64,000 nt of DNA, taken from the NCBI RefSeq assembly GCF_002262885.1, contig NZ_NKYF01000014.1, positions 62,001 through 126,000 of the forward strand, in the 5' to 3' direction. This document shows, in pieces, positions 8,361 through 15,124 of the stretch. The notes under the pieces were generated by a model, which saw nothing but the letters and a program-made list of their open reading frames with translations, did not search any database and was not told the origin of the DNA. The position numbers and the translations under genes are program-made. The stretch is from Pseudonocardia sp. MH-G8 (GTDB lineage Bacteria; Actinomycetota; Actinomycetes; Mycobacteriales; Pseudonocardiaceae). How positions within the stretch are numbered: the first letter of the stretch is position 1; each line of letters starts with the position of its first letter.

Positions 8361-8384
8361 CCGCCCGGGCTACCGGACGGGCGG
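8361..8384 (-). promoter_or_regulatory. Candidate attenuator hairpin between leader peptide and sir
   Basis: CCGCCCG and CGGGCGG form a perfect 7-bp stem with a 10-base loop. It lies between the leader-peptide stop (8420) and the sir ribosome-binding site, the position expected for an attenuation or site-sequestering structure. Confidence 0.4.
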
Positions 8385-8419
8385 GCTGGTGCTGAGGTGG
8401 TGGGGTCGGGGACGCGAGA

Positions 8420-8503
8420 TCAGCGGGACCGACAGAGCGCGCTGCACACCCGGCGCAGATCCACGTGGCGGCGGGCCACGAGTCGCAGGGTGAGCGCATG
8501 CAC
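8420..8503 (-). CDS. Cysteine-type leader peptide of the sulfate operon
   Basis: A 27-codon frame from GTG 8503 to TGA 8420 contains RRHVDLRRVCSALCR near its end. This RRHVDLxRVxSALCR pattern is typical of actinobacterial putative leader peptides placed before sulfur-metabolism genes. Two Cys codons (TGC and TGT) lie just before the stop. The stop is 90 bases upstream of the sir start, with a GC hairpin between. The likely mechanism is that ribosome stalling at Cys codons under cysteine shortage opens the sir operon. Confidence 0.75.
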   Translation of the reverse strand: MHALTLRLVARRHVDLRRVCSALCRSR

Positions 8504-8582
8504 GTGACCAGGTTGCCACGTGTCCGGTCCACGAGCCATGGGCGTCCGCATGCTGGGAGCGGTGTCACACGCCCCGATACCC

Positions 8583-8641
8583 CACCTTGGAGCCTCACTG
8601 CTGTTCTCACGCCCTCTGAGCAGCGCTATGGCTCCAAGGTG
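8583..8641. repeat. 12-bp inverted repeat in the sir/hemW divergent region
   Basis: CACCTTGGAGCC (8583-8594) and GGCTCCAAGGTG (8630-8641) are exact inverted copies 35 bases apart. Weaker inner complementarity (CTGCT/AGCAG) lies between them. The site is in the shared promoter region of the minus-strand sulfate operon and plus-strand hemW, just upstream of the hemW -10. Confidence 0.55.
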
Positions 8642-8658
8642 CGGGGTGGGGTCGGGGC

Positions 8659-8664
8659 TAGACT
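8659..8664 (+). promoter_or_regulatory. -10 element of hemW (leaderless)
   Basis: TAGACT ends eight bases before the hemW GTG, so transcription should begin at or next to the start codon. No ribosome-binding site is present. Confidence 0.55.
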
Positions 8665-8672
8665 GGACTCTC

Positions 8673-9845
8673 GTGCCGCCCTTCGGGATCTATGTCCACG
8701 TGCCGTTCTGCGCGGCGCGCTGCGGCTACTGCGACTTCAACACCTACACCGCCTCCGAGCTGGACGGCTCCGGCGCCTCTCCGGACGGGTGGCTGGACGC
8801 CGTCCGCCGGGAGCTGGACCTCGCGGTCGCCACGGTCGGGCCGCGGCCGGTCGACACGGTGTTCGTCGGGGGCGGCACGCCGTCGCTGCTGGGCGCGGCC
8901 CGGCTCGGTGAGGTGCTGGACGCGGTCCGGCAGGCCTTCGGGCTGGCGCCGGGTGCGGAGGTCAGCACCGAGTCGAACCCGGAGTCGACCTCGCCGGAGT
9001 TCTTCACCGGCCTGGCCGAGGCCGGGTTCACCCGCGTGTCGCTGGGCATGCAGTCGGCCGCGCCGCACGTGCTGCGGGTGCTGGAGCGCCGGCACACTCC
9101 CGGCCGGGCGGTGGCCGCCGCGCGGGAGGCGCGGGCCGCGGGGCTCGCGCACGTCAACCTGGACCTGATCTACGCCACGCCCGGCGAGACCGACGACGAC
9201 CTGCGCGCCTCGCTCGACGCCGTGCTCGACGCCGGCGTCGACCACGTCTCGGCGTACTCGCTCATCGTGGAGGACGGCACCGCACTTGCCCGGCGGGTGA
9301 ACCGCGGCGAGCTCCCCGCGCCCGACGACGACGTGGCCGCCGCCCGCTACGAGCTGATCGACGAGCGGCTCACCGCGGCCGGGATGGCGTGGTACGAGGT
9401 GTCGAACTGGGCGCGGGACGAGGACGCCGCGTGCCGGCACAACCTCGGCTACTGGCTCGACGGCGACTGGTGGGGTCTCGGTCCGGGAGCGCACTCGCAC
9501 CTCGCGGGCGCGCGCTGGTGGAACGTCAAGCACCCGGCGCGGTACGCGGCGCTGCTGGCCGAGGGCGGGTCCCCGGAGGCGGACCGCGAGCTGCTCACCG
9601 ACGACGAGCGGCACACCGAGCGCGTGATGCTGAGGCTGCGGCTGGCGAGCGGGCTCCCGCTGGAGCTGCTCGACGAGGCCGGGGCCACGGCCGCCGCCCG
9701 TGCCGCCGACGACGGCCTGCTCGACCAGGCGGCACTGGCCGGTGGCCGTGCGGTGCTCACCCGCCGGGGCCGCCTGCTCGCCGACGGCGTCGTGCACGCG
9801 CTGCTGGCGCCGGCCACGGCCGGAGCGTCACCGACGACGATGTGA
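8673..9845 (+). CDS. hemW: Radical SAM heme chaperone HemW-like protein
   Basis: The GTG start at 8673 is set by the -10 element eight bases upstream. The protein opens with FGIYVHVPFCAARCGYCDF, the CxxxCxxC that binds the radical SAM [4Fe-4S] cluster, followed by the GGGTPS SAM-binding motif and the HemN-type C-terminal region. Its CxxxCxxC is followed by DF, as in HemW, which carries heme, rather than in the coproporphyrinogen oxidase HemN. M. tuberculosis has its homologue (Rv2388c) near the same sulfur genes. The 3' end overlaps the convergent PIN toxin gene by 18 bases. Confidence 0.88.
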   Translation: MPPFGIYVHVPFCAARCGYCDFNTYTASELDGSGASPDGWLDAVRRELDLAVATVGPRPVDTVFVGGGTPSLLGAARLGEVLDAVRQAFGLAPGAEVSTESNPESTSPEFFTGLAEAGFTRVSLGMQSAAPHVLRVLERRHTPGRAVAAAREARAAGLAHVNLDLIYATPGETDDDLRASLDAVLDAGVDHVSAYSLIVEDGTALARRVNRGELPAPDDDVAAARYELIDERLTAAGMAWYEVSNWARDEDAACRHNLGYWLDGDWWGLGPGAHSHLAGARWWNVKHPARYAALLAEGGSPEADRELLTDDERHTERVMLRLRLASGLPLELLDEAGATAAARAADDGLLDQAALAGGRAVLTRRGRLLADGVVHALLAPATAGASPTTM

Positions 9846-10322
9846 GCGCGGCCGGGGAACCGCGCGGCGGCTCTCGGCCCCGGTCGAACGAGCATCGCTG
9901 TCCAGCAGGGACCCCACGCCGTCTGCGTCGGGTACGACGTGACGCAGGCCCGGTATCCCGGCAAAGGCGCGATCCGCGGAGATCACGGCGGCGTCCGCGG
10001 CCAGCGCGCTCGCGCAGAGGACGGCGTCGAACGCACCGAGCCGCTCGTGCCCGCCGAAGAGCTGCAGGCCGCCGGCGAGGTCGGCCTCGTCGACCGTCAG
10101 CAGCGGCGAGAGGAGGTCGATGTAGGCGGTCGCGAGCTCGACGGCATCGGCACGGCTGCGGCGCCGGGCGCGGACGTGCGCGAACTCCTGCACCGCCTGG
10201 TGCGTGGTCGTGGCGTCGACCACGCCGGATTCGATCGCTGCGATCAGACGCCGGCACGGTTCGCGGTACTCGTGCGCATCGCCCACCGCGTACACGAGCA
10301 CCGTGGTGTCGAGAACGATCAC
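9828..10322 (-). CDS. PIN-domain ribonuclease toxin (VapC-like)
   Basis: A PIN nuclease fold is indicated by MIVLDTTVLVYAV at the N-terminus (first acidic residue D5), the middle acidic residue in VQEFA, and FDAVLCASALAADAAVISAD (late Asp residues). These are the Mg2+-binding acids of VapC toxins that cut RNA. The start overlaps the upstream antitoxin stop as ATGA. The last 30 residues are Arg/Ser-rich and extend over the 3' end of hemW, so the C-terminus may be longer than in relatives. Confidence 0.82.
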   Translation of the reverse strand: MIVLDTTVLVYAVGDAHEYREPCRRLIAAIESGVVDATTTHQAVQEFAHVRARRRSRADAVELATAYIDLLSPLLTVDEADLAGGLQLFGGHERLGAFDAVLCASALAADAAVISADRAFAGIPGLRHVVPDADGVGSLLDSDARSTGAESRRAVPRPRSHRRR

Positions 10323-10564
10323 TCGTGGCGTCCCCGCAGCTCGTCCAGCTCGCCGCGCAGGGCCTCGGGCCGGGGTACGGGCATCGGCTCGGCGGAGAGC
10401 AGCAGCCGGGCGGCAGCTCTACGCCGCGCCGGCTCGGCGGGCAGCCCGTGGTCGATCGCCTCCCGCACGACGGTGGCCACCGACACCCCACGCGCCTTCG
10501 CCAAGGATGAGATGCGCTGGTAGCGGCCCTCGTCGAGAAGGATCTGCAGGCGTCGCTCCAACAT
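10319..10564 (-). CDS. VapB-type ribbon-helix-helix antitoxin
   Basis: The 81-residue product starts MLERRLQILLDEGRYQRI and continues SSLAKARGVSVATVVREAI, the pattern of ribbon-helix-helix antitoxins that bind their own promoter and neutralise the toxin. The ATG at 10564 is preferred over the in-frame ATG at 10570 because a TAATGT -10 at 10571-10576 would start the RNA six bases downstream, at 10564. It is coupled to the downstream PIN toxin by an ATGA overlap. Confidence 0.78.
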   Translation of the reverse strand: MLERRLQILLDEGRYQRISSLAKARGVSVATVVREAIDHGLPAEPARRRAAARLLLSAEPMPVPRPEALRGELDELRGRHE

Positions 10565-10570
10565 GCACAT

Positions 10571-10576
10571 ACATTA
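10571..10576 (-). promoter_or_regulatory. -10 element of the first VapBC pair (leaderless)
   Basis: TAATGT on the minus strand lies six bases before ATG 10564, consistent with a leaderless transcript for the antitoxin-toxin pair. Confidence 0.45.
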
Positions 10577-10642
10577 GCAGGCGTACCTCACGGCGGCGGC
10601 CTCTTCACACCGGCATCAACGTGCGCCCGCAAGACTCGTGCC

Positions 10643-11878
10643 GTGCCCCCGATCACCGTGAGCCGGCCGGTCGTGATCGCCGCGGTCGCGGTCGCCGCGA
10701 TCGTCGCCCTGGCCGTGTTCCTCTTCGTCTCGCTGAGCAGCGCGCCACCGGCCCCGCCGCCAGGGTCGGGCGTCGAGCTCCGGCAGCTGTACGCGAGCCC
10801 CACGGGCAACGACGACACCGGGGACGGGTCGCAGGCCGCGCCGCTGTCGACCATCCAGGCCGCGCTGGACGAGGCCGAGGCCGGCACCGTCATCAACCTC
10901 GCGCCGGGCGAGTACCGCGAGACGCTGACCACCATGCGGGACGGCACCGCCGAAGCACCGATCACCATCAGGGGCCCGGAGACCGGCACGGATGCGGCCG
11001 GGCGCCACCAGGCCGTGCTGTACGGCACGGGGCGCATCGTCAACATCGACCACAACCACTACACGCTCGAAGGCTTCACGATCGACGGGCAGGAGCGGCT
11101 CGACGGCACGCAGCTGCCCACCGATCTCGCCTCGATCGGTGCGTTCAAGGACGGCGTTCAGGCGCAGGTCGAGGACAGCAAGCTGATCTACATCGGCTCG
11201 TCGGACACGACCCGCGACGTCACCGGCACCGCGATCCGCAACATGTTCCTCACCGAGGCCGGCACCGAGTGCGTGCGCCTGCGCAACAACGCGAACGGCA
11301 ACACGATCACCGACTCGGTGATCCAGTACTGCGGCCTGCTCGGCAGCAGGGACGAGGGGGACGACGAGGACGAGGACGACGACCGGTTCCCCTACCGCAA
11401 CGGCGAGGGCGTCTACATCGGCACGAGCCCGGCATCGGACAACCAGCCGATGCACGAGAACGACACCAGCTCGAACAACGTCGTCACGGGCAACATCATC
11501 CGGACGTTCGGTGCCGAGTGCCTCGACGTCAAGGAGAACGCACACCACAACGTGTTCGAGGACAACGAGTGCTCGGCCAACACGGAGCCCCGAGAGTTCA
11601 ACGGCAGCAACATCGAGCTGCGCGGCCACGACAACGTGGTGCGCGGCAACGTGATCGCCGACAGCGCCGGGTGGAACGTCAAGATCCAGAGCGACGACGA
11701 GGACGACTACGACAACGGCGGGAACTCCCTGGAGGACAACACCCTCTCCGGATCCGCGGCCGAGCCGGTGCGCATCGGCACCGACGCCCCGCAGGGAGCG
11801 TTCTGCGGCAACAGCGTCACCGCGGCCCAGGCGGTGGACGGCACCTCACCCGGGGACATCACCGCGCCCTGTCCCTGA
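10643..11878 (+). CDS. Membrane-anchored right-handed beta-helix protein
   Basis: Residues about 9-31 form one transmembrane or signal-anchor segment (VVIAAVAVAAIVALAVFLFV), followed by a Pro/Gly linker. The rest looks like a right-handed parallel beta-helix: LYASPTGNDDTGDGS, STIQAALDEAEAGTVINLAPGEYRE, then short repeats such as NNVVTGNIIRTF, NVFEDNECSA and NVVRGNVIADSA. A loop near residue 235 has eleven acidic residues with one Gly and may bind Ca2+. Such proteins often bind or cut polysaccharides, but no catalytic set is identifiable. It would face outside the cell. The 3' end overlaps the convergent MarR gene by 33 bases. Confidence 0.72.
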   Translation: MPPITVSRPVVIAAVAVAAIVALAVFLFVSLSSAPPAPPPGSGVELRQLYASPTGNDDTGDGSQAAPLSTIQAALDEAEAGTVINLAPGEYRETLTTMRDGTAEAPITIRGPETGTDAAGRHQAVLYGTGRIVNIDHNHYTLEGFTIDGQERLDGTQLPTDLASIGAFKDGVQAQVEDSKLIYIGSSDTTRDVTGTAIRNMFLTEAGTECVRLRNNANGNTITDSVIQYCGLLGSRDEGDDEDEDDDRFPYRNGEGVYIGTSPASDNQPMHENDTSSNNVVTGNIIRTFGAECLDVKENAHHNVFEDNECSANTEPREFNGSNIELRGHDNVVRGNVIADSAGWNVKIQSDDEDDYDNGGNSLEDNTLSGSAAEPVRIGTDAPQGAFCGNSVTAAQAVDGTSPGDITAPCP

Positions 11879-12334
11879 TCCGGCCCCTGATCCGGCGCGC
11901 GTCGCCGCGATCACGTCGCCCAGCACCTCGCGCAGGCGCTCCAGGTCGGCCAGCGGCATGCCGAGCCGTTCCACCACGGCGGGCGGGATCCGCTCGGCCT
12001 CGCACCGCAGGGCCTGCCCGCGCTCGGTGAGGCCGATGGCCAGGGTGCGCTCGTCGCCCTGCACCCGCCGCCGGACCACGAGCTCGGCGCTCTCCAGTCG
12101 CTTGAGCAGCGGCGACAGGGTGCCGGGGTCGAGGGAGAGCACGCTCGCGAGGTCGGAGAGCGAGCGGGGCGAGCGTTCCCAGAGGGCGAGCATCACGAGG
12201 TACTGCGGGTGCGTCAGGCCCATCGGCTCGAGCAGCGGCCGGTAGAGCGCCACCACGTTGCGCGCCGCCACGGACAGTGCGAAGCAGACCTGGCGGTCCA
12301 GGCGGAGCAGGTCACTCGTCGAGTCGAGGGGCAC
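11846..12334 (-). CDS. MarR-family regulator, OhrR-like
   Basis: The 162-residue protein has DRQVCFALSVAARNVVALYRPLLE, where the Cys occupies the peroxide-sensing position of OhrR, then GLTHPQYLVMLALWE and the winged helix LSDLASVLSLDPGTLSPLLKRL. OhrR proteins repress until the Cys is oxidised by organic hydroperoxides. The GTG at 12334 is selected by homology; upstream sequence lies in the divergent promoter. No ohr gene is next to it. The divergent DUF5313 gene is the only adjacent possible target. Confidence 0.8.
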   Translation of the reverse strand: MPLDSTSDLLRLDRQVCFALSVAARNVVALYRPLLEPMGLTHPQYLVMLALWERSPRSLSDLASVLSLDPGTLSPLLKRLESAELVVRRRVQGDERTLAIGLTERGQALRCEAERIPPAVVERLGMPLADLERLREVLGDVIAATRAGSGAGSGTGRGDVPG

Positions 12335-12381
12335 GGGGACAGGGTACGATACTTGGGACGCCAACCATTGGGGTGCTGATC

Positions 12382-12777
12382 GTGACCGTCCGCCGTCCCG
12401 GCCCGCTGCGCTGGCTGGCCTACTCCTACGGCGCCGGCCTCCCGGCGGCACACCGCGAGTGGGTGCTGCACGACGTCACCGCCCGCACCTGGCAGCTGCG
12501 GCACCTCCTGCGCGCCGTGGTGCAGCTCCTGCCGCTGCTGGTGGTGATCTACCTGCTGCTGCCGGGCCCGGTGTGGGTACGGGCCTCCGCGGTGCTCGGC
12601 GGGGCGCTGATCGGCCTGTTCTACTCGCTGGCCTACATGTACGAGTCGGCCGAGCACCGGGCGATGAAGGCCGGCTACCCGCGCGGCACGGCGGCACGGA
12701 CGCGTGAGGACGGCGACGCGGAAGGCCGAGCCGCACGCGAGCAGCGCTACGCCGAGCGCTGGCGCCGCGACCCCTGA
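12382..12777 (+). CDS. DUF5313 membrane protein
   Basis: The sequence RPGPLRWLAYSYGAGLPAAHREWVLHDVTARTWQLRH matches the actinobacterial DUF5313 family. Two hydrophobic segments follow (VVQLLPLLVVIYLLLPG and VLGGALIGLFYSLAYMY), then a charged tail. The start is GTG 12382, with GTG 12373 as the alternative. Function is unknown. It diverges from the OhrR-like regulator. Confidence 0.72.
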   Translation: MTVRRPGPLRWLAYSYGAGLPAAHREWVLHDVTARTWQLRHLLRAVVQLLPLLVVIYLLLPGPVWVRASAVLGGALIGLFYSLAYMYESAEHRAMKAGYPRGTAARTREDGDAEGRAAREQRYAERWRRDP

Positions 12778-12781
12778 GGCC

Positions 12782-12851
12782 ACTCCACACACCCAGCGGT
12801 CACTTCACACAATGCCGACGGTGTGTGAAGTGGGGGCTGGCTGTGTGGAGT
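12782..12851. repeat. 70-base nested hairpin at the fdhD 3' end
   Basis: Outer arms ACTCCACACA (12782-12791) and TGTGTGGAGT (12842-12851) and inner arms CACTTCACACA (12801-12811) and TGTGTGAAGTG (12822-12832) are perfect, and CCAGC/GCTGG pair between them. It separates convergent DUF5313 and fdhD and includes the last 15 codons of fdhD. No T-tract follows. A bidirectional terminator is likely. Confidence 0.65.
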
Positions 12852-13686
12852 CGCGCTTCGCGGGCGCGAGCACCCGGGAGCCGTGGGAGTACACGTTCAT
12901 CCTTCCGTTCCTCACGAAGGCTGCCAGGGTCAGGCCGCATTCCTGCGCCAGGTCCGCCGCCAGCGAGGACGGTGCCGAGACCGCTGCCAGGACCGGTACC
13001 CCGGCCATCACGGCCTTCTGCACGAGCTCGAACGACGCTCGGCCGGACACCACCAGCACGTGCCCGTGGGCGGGCACCCGGCCCTGCAGCAGCGCCCAGC
13101 CGAGCACCTTGTCCACCGCGTTGTGCCGTCCGACGTCCTCGCGCACCACCAGCGGCTCGCCCTCGGCGGTGAACAGGCCCGCCGCGTGCAGGCCGCCGGT
13201 GCGGTCGAACACCCGCTGCTGGTCACGCAGCACGTCGGGCAGGGTCGCGAGGAGCGCGGGCGCCACCCGTACCGGGTCGTCGGCAGGTGAGTGCCGCGTG
13301 CGCAGCCGCACCGCGTCCAGCGACGCCTTGCCGCACACGCCGCACGAGGACGTGGTGTAGAAGTTGCGCTCCACCCCGGGGTCCGGGGCGGGGACGCCGG
13401 ACGCCAGCCCGACGTCGAGCACGTTGTAGGTGTTGCGGCCGTCCGCGTCCTGGGAATCGCAGTAGCGCGCGTCGCGGACGTCGGCGCCGCTGCCGATCAC
13501 CCCTTCGGTGAGCAGGAACCCGTGCGCGAGCTCCACGTCGTGCCCCGGCGTCCGCATGGTCACGGCGAGGGCGCGCCCGCCCACGCGCAGCTCGAGCGGC
13601 TCCTCGACCGCGAGGGCGTCGACGCGGCGGGAGCTGCCCTCGGGCCCGATCCGCCGGACGGACCGGCGCGCGATCAGCCGGCCCAC
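12805..13686 (-). CDS. fdhD: Formate dehydrogenase accessory sulfurtransferase FdhD
   Basis: FdhD passes sulfur to the molybdenum cofactor of formate dehydrogenase. The catalytic cysteines are in TTSSCGVCGKASLDAV (CxxC), and VVREDVGRHNAVDKVLG and VVSGRASFELVQKA are family motifs. The GTG at 13686 overlaps the moeA 3' end by 13 bases, which fits translational coupling and the usual length. The final residues (KRDSTQPAPTSHTVGIV) are encoded inside a long hairpin and look like a late addition to the protein. Confidence 0.93.
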   Translation of the reverse strand: MGRLIARRSVRRIGPEGSSRRVDALAVEEPLELRVGGRALAVTMRTPGHDVELAHGFLLTEGVIGSGADVRDARYCDSQDADGRNTYNVLDVGLASGVPAPDPGVERNFYTTSSCGVCGKASLDAVRLRTRHSPADDPVRVAPALLATLPDVLRDQQRVFDRTGGLHAAGLFTAEGEPLVVREDVGRHNAVDKVLGWALLQGRVPAHGHVLVVSGRASFELVQKAVMAGVPVLAAVSAPSSLAADLAQECGLTLAAFVRNGRMNVYSHGSRVLAPAKRDSTQPAPTSHTVGIV

Positions 13687-14903
13687 GGGTTCGCTCCCGG
13701 ATCGAGGGGCAGCAGCCGGGCGGCGATCGCCGCGGCCGGGCCCGGATCGACGACGGCCAGGGCGTCGGCGACGGCGGCGCCGCGGAGCATGGCGGCGCCG
13801 CCGTGGCCGACCGTCTCGACGCCGCCGTGCCGGACCCGCACCGGAACCAGCCGGGTGCTGGTGGCGTGGCGGGCCAGCCCACCCGGGACGGGTGCCGCGA
13901 CGAGGGCGGGCAGCGGCGCGCCCCGCAGCCCGGCGAGCACCGGCCCGGCGAGCGTGAGGAACGCGGCGAGCGCGGCGAGCGGGTTGCCGGGCAGGCCCAC
14001 GACCAGCCGGCCGTCGCGCAGCCGCGCGAGCGACTGGGGGTGCCCCGGCCGGCAGGCCACGCCGTCGACGAGGAGCTCGGCGCCCAGCTCCGCCAGCGCC
14101 GCGCGCAGGTGGTCGGCCGGCCCCGCCGCGGAGGACCCGGAGACGAGCAGCAGGTCCGCGTCCGTGCCGGCCAGCGCGGTGACGAGCGCGGCCCGCTCGT
14201 CCGGCAGCCCGACGACGGTCTCCGCGTGGCCGCCCGCCTGCGCCACGAGCCCGGGCAGCATCGGCCCGATCGCATCGCGTACCCGCCCCGGCCCGGGCCG
14301 ACCGCAACCGACGAGCTCGTCGCCCGTGACCAGCGCGGCGACGCGCGGCTGCGGGTTCACCCGCAGCACGTCCTCGCCGAGCGCCGCCGCCAGCCCGAGC
14401 ACCGCCGCGCGCACGACGGCGCCCGCGGGCACCAGCTCCTCGCGGGCCGCGCACTCCTCGCCGGCCCGCCGGACGTGCCGCCCCGGGGCCACCGCGCCGG
14501 TGAGCCGGTCGCCGGTGCGCACGGCGTCCTCGTCGGGCAGCACCGCGTCCGTGGCGGCGGGGATGGCGGAGCCGGTGACCACCGCCCGCGCCTCGCCCTC
14601 GAGCAGCCCTGCCGGTGCCGGTGCGCCCGCGCCGACCGCGCCCAGGACCGTCCACGGCCCCGGCCCGCGCACGGCGTAGCCGTCCATCGCCGACCGGTCC
14701 ACCGGTGGCAGGTCACCCTCCGCGACCAGCGGCTCGGCGAGCACGGCGCCGGCGGCCTCCGCGAGTGGGAGGAGCACCGGCGGGAGCGGCGCCGCGGCCG
14801 CGTGGGCCCGCTCGCGCGCCGCATCCCAAGGCCGTGAGTGGATACGGGTGCTGGAGCACTCGTATCCACTCACGGCCGAGGGGACGAGGCCCGTTGCTGT
14901 CAT
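13674..14903 (-). CDS. moeA: Molybdopterin molybdenumtransferase MoeA
   Basis: MoeA inserts molybdate into adenylylated molybdopterin. The family motif DRSAMDGYAVRG is near residues 69-80, with LLVSGSSAAGPADH and GLPGNPLAALAAF in the later domains. At 409 residues the size is normal. The start overlaps the fdsD stop as ATGA. Residues about 9-26 (SAVSGYECSSTRIHSRPW) are encoded by a 48-bp palindrome, so the N-terminus is an insertion product unlikely to be shared with relatives. Confidence 0.93.
   Translation of the reverse strand: MTATGLVPSAVSGYECSSTRIHSRPWDAARERAHAAAAPLPPVLLPLAEAAGAVLAEPLVAEGDLPPVDRSAMDGYAVRGPGPWTVLGAVGAGAPAPAGLLEGEARAVVTGSAIPAATDAVLPDEDAVRTGDRLTGAVAPGRHVRRAGEECAAREELVPAGAVVRAAVLGLAAALGEDVLRVNPQPRVAALVTGDELVGCGRPGPGRVRDAIGPMLPGLVAQAGGHAETVVGLPDERAALVTALAGTDADLLLVSGSSAAGPADHLRAALAELGAELLVDGVACRPGHPQSLARLRDGRLVVGLPGNPLAALAAFLTLAGPVLAGLRGAPLPALVAAPVPGGLARHATSTRLVPVRVRHGGVETVGHGGAAMLRGAAVADALAVVDPGPAAAIAARLLPLDPGANPWAG
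14830..14877. repeat. 48-bp palindrome inside the moeA coding region
   Basis: GGCCGTGAGTGGATACG (14830-14846) is the exact inverted copy of CGTATCCACTCACGGCC (14861-14877). Inside, GTGCT and AGCAC also pair around a GG loop, separated from the outer stem by one G/T pair. The length is 16 codons and no stop is created in the moeA frame. Similar gene-end hairpins elsewhere in the window suggest a mobile palindromic element. Confidence 0.75.
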
Positions 14904-15124
14904 GGTTGAGCTCGCAGCAGTTCGGCCGCCCGCGACGCCACCGGTTCGAGCCCCGGACCACCGGCGTCGACGTGCGCCAGCAGGGCCGCGGTCATCCGCG
15001 GCTCCCAGAACGCCCGCAGGTGCACGGCGATCGCGGCCGCGGCCTCCTCGGCAGGGCGGTGCGCGAACTGCACCGCGATCTCGTTGACCAGCCGGACGTG
15101 CGGCGGAACGGTCGTCGTGCCCAT
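14900..15124 (-). CDS. fdsD: Formate dehydrogenase delta subunit
   Basis: This 74-residue protein matches the FdsD family (VPPHVRLVNEIAVQFAH and AAIAVHLRAFWEPRM). In Rhodobacter and Cupriavidus-type enzymes FdsD is a small subunit needed for an active soluble enzyme. The ATG overlaps the fdsA stop as TGATG and the stop overlaps moeA. Confidence 0.85.
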   Translation of the reverse strand: MGTTTVPPHVRLVNEIAVQFAHRPAEEAAAAIAVHLRAFWEPRMTAALLAHVDAGGPGLEPVASRAAELLRAQP

